Assembly: GCA_045532055.1 (NCBI GenBank)
Contig: JAZSFF010000033.1
Location: 1 to 13,085, forward strand
DNA from: SIG440 sp045532055
GTDB taxonomy: Bacteria > Bacillota > Clostridia > Monoglobales > Monoglobaceae
Direction: 5' to 3'
DNA: 13,085 bases
Each line of letters opens with the position of its first letter. Position 1 is the stretch's first letter. Below the pieces are notes generated by a model that saw only the letters and a list, made by a program, of their open reading frames with translations, was not told where the DNA came from and did no database searches. Positions 6,411 to 12,715 of this stretch are shown here, one piece after another. A program made the translations under genes and the position numbers.

Positions 6411-7424
6411 ATGGAAAGACACATTGAAGTTGAAGGAATGGAAATTCTCATAAACCTTTTTGGGAATTTTGATGAAAATATAAGGCTGATTGAAAAAACC
6501 TTTGATGTTGCTGTTATCAACCGCGGTACTGAAGTCAAGATTGGTGGAGAACCCGAAATGGTGGATAAGGCGGTCAGGGTGATAAACAATCTTTTGGTTA
6601 TGGCACATGGTGGAACTGCTATTGGAGAGCAGGAGGTCCGCTATGTTATGTCCCAGATTGAAGAGGGAAACGATGAAGAGCTGAAAGATTTGGGTCAGGA
6701 TTGTGTTTGTATAACTTCAAGGGGAACCCCAATCCGTGCCAAAACCTTGGGACAGAAGAAGTATGTCAATGCCATTGAGAAAAATTCCATTGTTTTTGGA
6801 ATAGGTCCTGCCGGAACAGGCAAGACCTATCTTGCGGTGGCTATGGCGGTCAAGGCGTTCAAGAATAAGGAAGTCAACAAGATTATATTAACCAGACCTG
6901 CTGTTGAGGCAGGGGAAAGTCTGGGGTTCTTGCCAGGGGATATGCAGGACAAGGTTGACCCGTATCTGAGACCTCTCTATGATGCTCTTGGTGATATGCT
7001 GGGCGGTGAGGCTTTCCACAAGAATATCGAAAGGGGACTTATTGAAGTTGCACCTCTTGCTTATATGAGAGGGCGTACTCTGGATGATGCCTTTATTATC
7101 CTTGATGAGGCACAGAATACCACCCCCGAACAGATGAAGATGTTCCTTACCAGAATGGGATTTTCGTCAAAGATTGTGGTAACAGGGGATATAACCCAGA
7201 TAGACCTGCCCAGAGACAAAAAATCAGGACTCCGTGATGCGGAGATTGTGCTGAAAAATGTGGAGGGCATTGAATTCATGTATCTCAGCGAGATGGACGT
7301 TGTAAGGCATCCTCTTGTTCAAAAAATAGTTAAGGCATACGAGAGAAAGGCCCTGGAGCGAGAGAGGGTTTCAAAGAATAACGGAAAAGGCAGAAGAGGC
7401 AATGAAAGTAGCTATCAGAAATAA
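6411..7424 (+). CDS. phoH: PhoH-family ATPase
   Basis: PhoH/PhoL-type P-loop ATPase, a cytosolic protein related to the helicase core and tied to RNA metabolism. It regularly sits next to ybeY. The 337-residue length is typical. An N-terminal KH-like region (residues about 10-65, NLFGNFDENIRLIEK) precedes the ATPase domain. Walker A GPAGTGKT is at 132-139, Walker B FIILDEAQ at 228-235, and the sensor-like stretch VVTGDITQIDLP near 256-267. The start is uncertain: ATG 6411 is chosen, but TTG 6405 is in frame and both have suitable spacing from AAGGAAGGT (6392-6400). The 3' end overlaps ybeY by 23 bases. In B. subtilis yqfF (pgpH) lies between them; here it is missing. Confidence 0.93.
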   Translation: MERHIEVEGMEILINLFGNFDENIRLIEKTFDVAVINRGTEVKIGGEPEMVDKAVRVINNLLVMAHGGTAIGEQEVRYVMSQIEEGNDEELKDLGQDCVCITSRGTPIRAKTLGQKKYVNAIEKNSIVFGIGPAGTGKTYLAVAMAVKAFKNKEVNKIILTRPAVEAGESLGFLPGDMQDKVDPYLRPLYDALGDMLGGEAFHKNIERGLIEVAPLAYMRGRTLDDAFIILDEAQNTTPEQMKMFLTRMGFSSKIVVTGDITQIDLPRDKKSGLRDAEIVLKNVEGIEFMYLSEMDVVRHPLVQKIVKAYERKALERERVSKNNGKGRRGNESSYQK

Positions 7425-7887
7425 TCAGAAAAAATTCAAGGTCACAAAGGAAATCCGTGATTTAGTAAGGGCGGCAGTTAAGGCGTCCCTTGACTATATG
7501 GATTTTGGAACAAAGGCAGAAATCAGTCTGATGTTTACCGACAATGAGGAAATAAGGGAGCTGAACTGTGAACATCGCGGCATTGACCGTGCCACAGATG
7601 TGCTGTCTTTCCCTTTGCTTGAATATGACGAGGATGGGAATATTTTAGAGGAATATATGGACTTCAACCCAAACGGCGAGATGTTTTTGGGGGATATTGT
7701 GATTTCCCTTGAAAGAGCGGCGGAGCAGGCGGAGGAATACGGACATTCATTTGAAAGAGAGATTGGTTTTTTGACCGTACATTCAATGTTGCATCTTTTT
7801 GGCTATGACCACGAAACCCCTGAAGACGAGGAGGAAATGTTCGGATATCAGGAGGATATACTGAAAGAAATGGGGCTTAACAGATGA
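7402..7887 (+). CDS. ybeY: Endoribonuclease / rRNA maturation factor YbeY
   Basis: Metal-dependent RNase needed for 16S rRNA 3' end processing and 70S quality control. The 161-residue length fits. The zinc-binding motif appears as HSMLHLFGYDH with His at residues 127, 131 and 137. The conserved RATDVLSFPL stretch (63-72) and FLGDIVIS (95-102) are present. The second motif position is Ser where E. coli has Gly (HGxxHLxGYDH), a common change. The ATG lies inside the phoH 3' end, with AGAAGAGG at 7392-7399 as binding site, so translation is probably coupled. The stop overlaps the dgkA start (ATGA). Confidence 0.95.
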   Translation: MKVAIRNNQKKFKVTKEIRDLVRAAVKASLDYMDFGTKAEISLMFTDNEEIRELNCEHRGIDRATDVLSFPLLEYDEDGNILEEYMDFNPNGEMFLGDIVISLERAAEQAEEYGHSFEREIGFLTVHSMLHLFGYDHETPEDEEEMFGYQEDILKEMGLNR

Positions 7888-8333
7888 AACGGTGGGGATT
7901 TGGATTCAAGGATGCTTTAAGAGGCATTTTTTATGCTGTTGTGAATGAGCGGAATTTCAGAGTGCACATTGTGGCAATGCTGTCCGTTGTATATTTCGCA
8001 TCGGTATTTGGAATTGAAAAGTGGCAATGGGCGACGATTATATTTGTTGTGGCACTTGTGATGGCGGCAGAACTTATAAACACCGCTTTTGAGAAAATTG
8101 TTGATAGGTTGTCACCCCAGAAGAGCGACTTTGCACGGATTGTCAAGGACTGTGGGGCGGCATCGGTGCTTGTCCTTGCGGTTGGGGCTGTGGCGTTGGC
8201 TGTGGTTTTATTCTGGGATGCTCAGGGTTGGCAAAGGGTTTGGACATACATAAAGGGTAGCTATGGCTGTCTGATAGTGTTTGTGGCTTTGGGTACAGGC
8301 TTTATATACATGAAAAAGGAGAACAAAAGATGA
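7884..8333 (+). CDS. dgkA: Diacylglycerol/undecaprenol kinase family protein
   Basis: Small integral membrane kinase. In Gram-positive bacteria this family (DgkA/UdpK) phosphorylates undecaprenol, recycling the lipid carrier for wall synthesis, rather than diacylglycerol. The first helix region carries the conserved NERNFRVH (residues 21-28). The catalytic core reads AAELINTAFEKIVDRL (61-76) with Glu63 and Glu70 at the expected spacing. The cytosolic KD motif is at 88-89, in KDCGAASVL, where Cys-Gly replaces the more usual Leu-Ala/Met-Ala after KD. Membrane segments lie near 31-43, 47-65, 92-112 and an extra one at 127-142, which makes the protein (149 residues) a little longer than the three-helix norm. 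It overlaps ybeY and era by four bases each. Confidence 0.88.
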   Translation: MKRWGFGFKDALRGIFYAVVNERNFRVHIVAMLSVVYFASVFGIEKWQWATIIFVVALVMAAELINTAFEKIVDRLSPQKSDFARIVKDCGAASVLVLAVGAVALAVVLFWDAQGWQRVWTYIKGSYGCLIVFVALGTGFIYMKKENKR

Positions 8334-9214
8334 AATCAGGATTTGTGGCGATTACGGGAAGACCCAATGCGGGAAAGTCCACGCTTATGAATAAAATAAT
8401 CGGCGAAAAGGTGGCTATTGTTTCAAACAAGCCTCAGACCACCAGAACCAAAATTTTAGGGGTTCATACACAGGATGACTGTCAGGTGGTGTTGATTGAT
8501 ACACCGGGAATTCACAAGCCCCACAACAAGCTGGGACAGAAAATGGAAAAGTATATATATACTGCCACACAGGATATTGATGTACTTCTTTATGTGGTTG
8601 ATTGCAACCTCCATGAGAATGAATATGAGAAAGAGCGTCAGGCACTTATGGGCCTTAAAAAGGGCAACACCCCTGTAATTCTGGTGGTGAACAAGGTGGA
8701 TACTGTGCCCAAACTTAATCTTTTGCCGGTGATTGACAGGCTGAAAGGACTTTATGATTTCCACGGAATAGTTCCTGTTTCGGCACAGAAAGGTGTAAAT
8801 GTTGATCAACTACTTGAAGAAATTAAGGCACTTTTGCCTGAGGGTCCTCAGTTCTTTCCTGGTGATGTAATTACTGACCAGCCGGAAAGACAAATTGTGG
8901 CAGAGTTTATCCGTGAAAAGACCCTTAGGCTGCTTAATCAGGAGATACCTCATGGCGTTGCGGTGGAAATCGAGAAGATGCACAAACGTGACAACGGAAC
9001 ATATGAGATTCTGGCAGCCATATACTGCGAAAGACAGAACCACAAGGCTATCATAATCGGCAAAAAAGGAGAAAAGCTGAAAGACATTGGCAGCCGTGCA
9101 AGACAGGATATCGAGAGATTTTTAGGTTCTAAAGTTTATCTTGAACTGTGGGTCAAGGTGAAAGAGGACTGGCGGAATAAAGAGGCGTTTATGAACAACA
9201 TTGGCTTTGAATAA
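8330..9214 (+). CDS. era: GTPase Era
   Basis: Essential GTPase of 30S assembly that binds the 3' end of 16S rRNA; acts with YbeY. The product has 294 residues. Motifs are G1 GRPNAGKS at residues 10-17, a G2 segment KPQTTRTK at 34-41, G3 DTPG at 57-60 followed by IHKP, G4 NKVD at 121-124, and G5 VSAQKG near 148-153. The C-terminal KH domain includes IIGKKGEKLKDIGSRAR (about 243-259). The start overlaps dgkA by four bases (ATGA), and AAAAGGAG lies just upstream. The cytidine deaminase gene (cdd) found before era in B. subtilis is absent. No truncation or damaged motif is seen. Confidence 0.97.
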   Translation: MKSGFVAITGRPNAGKSTLMNKIIGEKVAIVSNKPQTTRTKILGVHTQDDCQVVLIDTPGIHKPHNKLGQKMEKYIYTATQDIDVLLYVVDCNLHENEYEKERQALMGLKKGNTPVILVVNKVDTVPKLNLLPVIDRLKGLYDFHGIVPVSAQKGVNVDQLLEEIKALLPEGPQFFPGDVITDQPERQIVAEFIREKTLRLLNQEIPHGVAVEIEKMHKRDNGTYEILAAIYCERQNHKAIIIGKKGEKLKDIGSRARQDIERFLGSKVYLELWVKVKEDWRNKEAFMNNIGFE

Positions 9215-9305
9215 ACGTCAGTTTTTGGAATTTATGGGTTAAATATATCAGTATTTTCACAAAAGATTTTTCTCAAACTAATTTTACAAACGGAGGAAGA
9301 TTTTT

Positions 9306-9470
9306 ATGGGAAAACTGACAAATCTGGCATGGAAGGCTTTTGAAAAAACAGGCGGCGTCAAGGAATATCTTAAGTACAAGACGCACCAGCGGTATGACAT
9401 GGAAGTCGGTGAGGAATTTGGGATTGTTGAAAACCCAAGGGATTGTAACAAAAACCACAAAATACAGTGA
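9306..9470 (+). CDS. yqzL: YqzL-like small protein
   Basis: A 54-residue ORF with a very strong ribosome binding site (CGGAGGAAGA, 9291-9300). The start of the product reads MGKLTNLAWKAFEKTGGVKEY, followed by LKYK. This matches the pattern WKxFxxTGxxxxYLxYK that I recall from B. subtilis YqzL, a small protein encoded between era and recO. Motif and location agree, although the C-terminal third is not recognisable and may simply reflect overlap with recO. It overlaps the recO frame by 47 bases. Function is unknown; it may be a real peptide and also couple translation of recO, which has a weak start. The 91 bases before it show only a poor promoter candidate (TTCACA-17-TAATTT ending at 9284). 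Confidence 0.65.
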   Translation: MGKLTNLAWKAFEKTGGVKEYLKYKTHQRYDMEVGEEFGIVENPRDCNKNHKIQ

Positions 9471-10182
9471 AACAAGCCTTATCGTCACCATAATCACAAA
9501 GGATTTTGGGAAGATTTCGGCAATAGCGAATAATGTGCGGAGCGGTCGGTCCCATATGCTCATGGGACTGCAGCTTTTTGCGTTCAGCGAGCTTGTTATG
9601 TACAGCAGCCGCAGCAAAAACGGCCTTTACAAGCTGAATGAAATGACGGTCATTGAGAGTTTTGCAGGAATTCGTGATTCTTTGGAAAAATTGGCATATG
9701 CCGCATATTTTGCGGAAGCGGCAAACAATGCCGTGGCAGAGGATAGTCCCGATGAAGAAATCCTCAGGTTGTTGCTTAATACCCTTTTTGCGTTGGAGCG
9801 GGATTTATACCCTTTCCCAAAGATAAAGACTGTTTTTGAGTGGCGCCTTGCCGCCGCATCAGGATACGAACCGCAGCTTGAAAACTGTGGCGGTTGCGGA
9901 AAGAGTATGAAGGGCATGGAGGCGCTTTTGTCCCTTTCGGAGGGCCAGATTTTTTGCCCGGACTGCGGAAAAGAACATACCGGGTGTGCCGGACTGACAT
10001 GGGGCATGTGCAAGGCGGTTGACTACATATGTCAGGCGGAAAGCCAGAGAATATTTGCCTTTGAGTCAGGGGAGAGGACAGTTGATTACCTTAGTCAGGT
10101 AAGTGAGAGATATTTGAAAATTCAGCTTGATAAGGAATTTTCCACCCTTGACTATCTTAAAAAGGTTACGAATTTGGAGTAG
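9424..10182 (+). CDS. recO: DNA repair protein RecO
   Basis: RecFOR-pathway protein that binds SSB-coated single strands and helps load RecA at gaps. The N-terminal OB fold is seen as KTQGIVTKTTKYSETSLIVT and KDFGKISAIANNVR (residues 3-38). A helical domain follows, and then a four-cysteine zinc site CGGC (155-158) and CPDC (178-181). With the TTG start at 9424 the product is 252 residues, close to B. subtilis RecO (255). TTG 9427 is equally possible. GTGAGGAA (9409-9416) would be the binding site. The open frame reaches back to 9340, but those residues do not match the family and belong to the overlapping yqzL-like ORF. No ATG lies at the right place, so the TTG start suggests translational coupling. 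Confidence 0.92.
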   Translation: MLKTQGIVTKTTKYSETSLIVTIITKDFGKISAIANNVRSGRSHMLMGLQLFAFSELVMYSSRSKNGLYKLNEMTVIESFAGIRDSLEKLAYAAYFAEAANNAVAEDSPDEEILRLLLNTLFALERDLYPFPKIKTVFEWRLAAASGYEPQLENCGGCGKSMKGMEALLSLSEGQIFCPDCGKEHTGCAGLTWGMCKAVDYICQAESQRIFAFESGERTVDYLSQVSERYLKIQLDKEFSTLDYLKKVTNLE

Positions 10183-10188
10183 TTTAAA

Positions 10189-10842
10189 ATGAAAGACAGA
10201 ATACAAAAAATGTTTCTTGAAAATGGGATAACAGAGGTTGGTTTTTGTCGTGTTGAAAAAGAGGACAACCCCTTTGGACTGGGTTTTGCAATATCCTTTG
10301 CCGTGCCCCTTTCGGACGCGGTTGTAGACGGAATATCTGATTCACCAACCCATACATATTTTCATCATTACAGAACGATAAATACCTTTATTGACAACAT
10401 ATCACTAAAAATCGGTCTTGTGCTTGCTGGGGCGGGATACAAGTATGTTTGTGTTCCGGCGTCCCAGTCAGTAAACGGACTTCAGGGGATTTTTTCTCAC
10501 AAGTTTGCTGCAAGCCTTTCGGGACTTGGAACTGTGGGCAAAAGTGGTTTGTTCTTGTCCCAAAAATTTGGACCACGTGTGAGGTTGGGTACAATTCTCA
10601 CCGACTGTCCATTTGATGTGGTGAATGCCAAACCAAAGTCGGTTTGCGGTGAATGCCGTCTTTGTGCAGAAAGCTGTCCCGCCATGGCAATCAGCGGCCT
10701 GGAGTGGAAAGCAGGGGACGAGAGAGAAGTAATTATTGATGCAAAAGCCTGCAGTGATTATATGAAAAAGGCATTCCAACATATAGGACGGGGTGCAGTT
10801 TGTGGAATTTGCATGAGAGTTTGCCCCAAGGGCAAGAATTAG
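10189..10842 (+). CDS. QueG-related small double [4Fe-4S] protein
   Basis: A 217-residue protein I recognise only by family. The central part, residues 105-139 (KFAASLSGLGTVGKSGLFLS, then PRVRLGTILTD), resembles epoxyqueuosine reductase QueG and reductive dehalogenase-type proteins. It is followed by a double [4Fe-4S] domain with cysteines at 153, 156, 159, 163 and 188, 205, 208, 212. QueG is about 300-400 residues with a longer N-terminal domain and HEAT repeats, which this protein lacks, so it is probably not a functional QueG. It may be a corrinoid-linked or electron-transfer paralogue. It starts six bases after recO with GGAG at 10176-10179, so it is probably co-transcribed, and it ends at a strong terminator. 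Substrate is unknown. Confidence 0.8.
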   Translation: MKDRIQKMFLENGITEVGFCRVEKEDNPFGLGFAISFAVPLSDAVVDGISDSPTHTYFHHYRTINTFIDNISLKIGLVLAGAGYKYVCVPASQSVNGLQGIFSHKFAASLSGLGTVGKSGLFLSQKFGPRVRLGTILTDCPFDVVNAKPKSVCGECRLCAESCPAMAISGLEWKAGDEREVIIDAKACSDYMKKAFQHIGRGAVCGICMRVCPKGKN

Positions 10843-10855
10843 TTGAACAATGATT

Positions 10856-10897
10856 AAAAAACAGCCGATGCTTTTTGCATCGGCTGTTTGCGTTTTT
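10856..10897. terminator. Bidirectional terminator
   Basis: ACAGCCGATGC (10861-10871) pairs perfectly with GCATCGGCTGT (10877-10887) around a TTTTT loop. Two A-T pairs extend the stem on each side, with A5 on the left and TTGCGTTTTT on the right. It ends the long plus-strand array and the minus-strand nitroreductase operon. The distal T tract overlaps the nitroreductase stop codon. Confidence 0.9.
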
Positions 10898-11414
10898 AGA
10901 AGCTGTCATAAAACACAACTTCGTCAATGGGGCGCACCTTTGAATGCATCTCAATAGGTGCGGCACTTTCGTGGGGATAACCCATCACCAGAAGAGCATG
11001 CGGAATGATGTTGTGGGGGATATTGAATTCTGACCGCATTGCGTTGGGGTCAAAGTGCATCACCCAGCATGAACCAACCCCAAGGTTCTTTGCCTCAAGC
11101 ATCATATGTGTTGCGACAATGCTTGCATCAACAGGTGCAGATGTTGCTCCGTCATAGGGGCGAGTCCATGTTTCGTCTTTGTTGTAACAAACCAGCATAG
11201 CACAGGGGGCGTCAAAATGACACTTTGTACACCGCTTTAATTTTGAAATTGTTTCATCATTGTTCAACACAAGAATTCTTTGTGGCTGAAAGTTGCAACC
11301 CGTGGGTGCAATGTGCCCTGAGGTTATGATTTTATCAATGACTTCCTGTTCCAGATGTTTGTTGTCAAATTTTCTCACCGAGTATCTTTCGGTGATTACT
11401 TTTTCAAAGTCCAT
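10896..11414 (-). CDS. Nitroreductase family FMN protein
   Basis: A 172-residue member of the nitroreductase/oxidoreductase superfamily, homodimeric flavoproteins that use NAD(P)H to reduce nitro groups, quinones or other acceptors. Motifs are the FMN phosphate-binding ERYSVRKFDNK at residues 9-19, the APTGCNFQPQRILVL segment at 36-50, and LEAKNLGVGSCWVMHF (106-121) near the flavin. Substrate cannot be read. It is rich in Cys, as often seen in anaerobes. AAGGAGA at 11421-11427 (minus strand) precedes the ATG. It lies 12 bases after a winged-helix regulator gene, so the two form an operon. The regulator may control this enzyme (inference). Confidence 0.88.
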   Translation of the reverse strand: MDFEKVITERYSVRKFDNKHLEQEVIDKIITSGHIAPTGCNFQPQRILVLNNDETISKLKRCTKCHFDAPCAMLVCYNKDETWTRPYDGATSAPVDASIVATHMMLEAKNLGVGSCWVMHFDPNAMRSEFNIPHNIIPHALLVMGYPHESAAPIEMHSKVRPIDEVVFYDSF

Positions 11415-11426
11415 ATTTTCATCTCC

Positions 11427-11678
11427 TTATTTTGCAATCAACATTTTGAACCATTCAAGAACAGATTCCCGAAATGATTTTTTCTTTGTGTTAACGGGAT
11501 AGTTTCCTATAAGATTTTTTAAATGATTAAACTTTCTTTCGATTTTTCCTATATTTTCAAGTGCATGACATTCGTTGTTTATGTGTTGGTGACTTTTATT
11601 CAGTTTTATCTTCAATTCGCTGTCTGTTATGCCAGGGTTGGCTTTTATGGTTTCAAAAATCTGGTCTTTTACGTGCAT
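11427..11678 (-). CDS. Small winged-helix transcription regulator (putative)
   Basis: An 83-residue protein, MHVKDQIFETIKANPGITDS then a second helix region. The pattern IFETIKANPGITDSELKIKL (helix 1 and 2), NKSHQHINNECHALENIG (recognition helix with wing turn), GKIERK fits a single winged-helix DNA-binding domain. The C-terminus is basic and helical (KKKSFRESVLEWFKMLI). The frame extends to an ATG at 11693, but GGAGGTG (11685-11691) overlaps that codon and serves the ATG at 11678 with an eight-base gap. The mapped promoter leaves almost no leader for 11693, so 11678 is the start. Followed closely by a nitroreductase gene. Ligand and targets unknown. Confidence 0.7.
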   Translation of the reverse strand: MHVKDQIFETIKANPGITDSELKIKLNKSHQHINNECHALENIGKIERKFNHLKNLIGNYPVNTKKKSFRESVLEWFKMLIAK

Positions 11679-11691
11679 ATAGAACACCTCC

Positions 11692-11703
11692 ATGTAGTTA
11701 CAT
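11692..11703. promoter_or_regulatory. Small palindrome, possible operator
   Basis: ATGTAGTTACAT has perfect 5-bp inverted arms (ATGTA/TACAT) around GT. It covers the predicted transcript start and overlaps the -10 edge of the wHTH-nitroreductase promoter. Self-repression by the winged-helix protein is possible, but the site is short and could occur by chance. Confidence 0.3.
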
Positions 11704-11731
11704 TATAGCATTGAGGAGGACATAAAGTCAA
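11702..11731 (-). promoter_or_regulatory. Promoter of the wHTH-nitroreductase operon
   Basis: On the minus strand TTGACT (11726-11731) and TATAAT (11702-11707) are 18 bases apart. The start would be near 11695, giving a leader of only about 17 bases that just contains the GGAGGTG site. Confidence 0.7.
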
Positions 11732-11839
11732 TTCGTAAGGTGTGTTGTTTTTTGAGACGTATGATAGATGGTGTGAAAATGGTGACATATATTCCCCTTT
11801 TCTGAATAAACTTTGTAAAAAAGTATTGGGAGGATATAT

Positions 11840-12388
11840 ATGAAAAAGTCTATATGCCTTTGGCAATTTGTGGGCTTTGTTTTTTCCAGTGTTCTTGGGG
11901 TTTTATTGCATTTTCTCTTTGACTGGACAGGCGGCAGCGTAAGTGTTGCACCTTTTTCTGCAGTGAACGAGTCCATATGGGAACATATGAAATTGTTATT
12001 TTTCCCTATGTTTGCCTTTGCTATTATAGAAAATCGGTATATGGGCAAGGGATCCCCATATTTCTGGCGCATAAAGCTTATAGGTATAGTGTTGGGGGTG
12101 GTGCTCATACCCGTATTTTATTACACAATCAACGGAGCTTTTGGCAAAGCTCCCGACTGGGTAAATATAGTTATCTTTTTTGTGTCGGCAGGCGTTAGCT
12201 ATGTTGCTGAAAACTGGCTTTTTAAACAAGCGTTTATAAATTGCAAATGGAACAGCAAAGCACTATTTACTTTGTGGATGATTGCGTTGATATTTGTAAT
12301 TTTTACCTTTTTTCCACCAGAAGTCCCCTTGTTCCGTGACCCTGTTACAGGTGGATACCACAATATTTTTCACAACTCAACAGAATAA
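11840..12388 (+). CDS. DUF6512-type multi-pass membrane protein
   Basis: A 182-residue membrane protein of unknown function. Hydrophobic segments lie near residues 9-28, 52-64, 79-96, 108-125 and 143-158, so five membrane helices are likely. Conserved-looking motifs are VNESIWEHMKLLFFP at 42-56 and FFPPEVPLFRDPVTGGYH at 157-174, both of which I associate with the DUF6512 family of Clostridia. Polar motif residues lie at helix ends, which suggests a conserved functional site and not a mere anchor. GGGAGG at 11827-11832 precedes the ATG. The 130 bases upstream show only a poor promoter match (GTGACA-17-AATAAA, 11781-11809). It is a single gene with its own terminator. Confidence 0.8.
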   Translation: MKKSICLWQFVGFVFSSVLGVLLHFLFDWTGGSVSVAPFSAVNESIWEHMKLLFFPMFAFAIIENRYMGKGSPYFWRIKLIGIVLGVVLIPVFYYTINGAFGKAPDWVNIVIFFVSAGVSYVAENWLFKQAFINCKWNSKALFTLWMIALIFVIFTFFPPEVPLFRDPVTGGYHNIFHNSTE

Positions 12389-12419
12389 AAAACCGTGAAC
12401 TGTCAAGTTCACGGTTTTT
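12387..12419. terminator. Terminator of the DUF6512 gene
   Basis: AACCGTGAACT (12391-12401) and AGTTCACGGTT (12406-12416) form a perfect 11-bp stem with a four-base loop GTCA, with A6 on the left and TTTTTG on the right. It works in both directions and would also have ended the tRNA-Ser gene that once lay on the minus strand just beyond it. Confidence 0.92.
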
Positions 12420-12421
12420 GT

Positions 12422-12481
12422 TGGCGGAGATGGAGAGATTTGAACTCTGGCGCCGGTATTGCAGACCTACCGGATTTCGAG
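12422..12481 (-). pseudogene. 3' fragment of tRNA-Ser(CGA) at an integration site
   Basis: On the minus strand the sequence reads anticodon loop CTCGAAA (12481 to 12475, anticodon CGA at 12479-12477), the 3' anticodon stem TCCGG, a long variable region, a T arm AGAG-TTCAAAT-CTCT, the acceptor 3' strand CATCTCC, discriminator G and CCA (12422-12424). The 5' half is missing. The five bases before the loop are AACAG and cannot pair with TCCGG, and no GGAGATG acceptor 5' strand lies within the next 100 bases. The T stem has a C-C mismatch at its first pair, as might arise after loss of function. The break at the anticodon loop is a preferred attachment point for tyrosine recombinases. Confidence 0.8.
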
Positions 12482-12560
12482 CTGTTAGACAGTCTTTTTA
12501 GATAGACGAAATAAGCGGAAGTTAAAGGAACTTAAAAAGCAATAAAAACCGCATAAAATC

Positions 12561-12594
12561 AAGGCTTTGAGGGATTAAAAACCTTCAAAGCCTT
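12561..12594. repeat. Inverted repeat in the element end
   Basis: AAGGCTTTGA (12561-12570) pairs perfectly with TCAAAGCCTT (12585-12594), with further GG/CC pairing inside. There is no good T tract on the plus side. On the minus strand GATTTTATG follows, so it could be a weak terminator or a site near the attachment region. Confidence 0.6.
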
Positions 12595-12648
12595 TGCTGT
12601 TCTCGCTAATTTCGTATTGCCACTTTTTGATGCGTTTTTTGGGTTTTC

Positions 12649-12681
12649 GCTAGAAAAGTGCTAGAAAAATGTTAGAAAAAA
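12649..12681. repeat. Three tandem 11-bp repeats, possible integrase arm sites
   Basis: GCTAGAAAAGT (12649-12659), GCTAGAAAAAT (12660-12670) and GTTAGAAAAAA (12671-12681) stand head to tail, differing at one to three positions. They lie about 170 bases from the tRNA break. Short direct repeats of this size near an attachment core are typical of arm-type sites bound by the N-terminal domain of tyrosine integrases. That role is inferred. Confidence 0.6.
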
Positions 12682-12715
12682 TATATGAAAGGATAAAACA
12701 GTTTTGCAGAATAAC

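Noticed and set aside
9340..9423. Longer recO reading frame starting at 9340
   Set aside because: The added 28 residues do not resemble any RecO N-terminus and the stretch is used by the yqzL-like ORF in another frame. The OB fold begins right after the TTG at 9424/9427.
11679..11693. Upstream ATG at 11693 for the winged-helix gene
   Set aside because: The ATG overlaps the GGAGGTG binding site and would lie about two bases from the predicted transcript start. The ATG at 11678 has ideal spacing.
11728..12108. Minus-strand open frame of 126 codons against the DUF6512 gene
   Set aside because: The plus-strand product has clear membrane helices, motifs and a binding site. The minus-strand frame has none and covers the intergenic region.
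12561..12594. Hairpin as a plus-strand intrinsic terminator
   Set aside because: The bases after the stem are TGCTGTTCTCGC, with no T tract, and no plus-strand gene lies just upstream of it.
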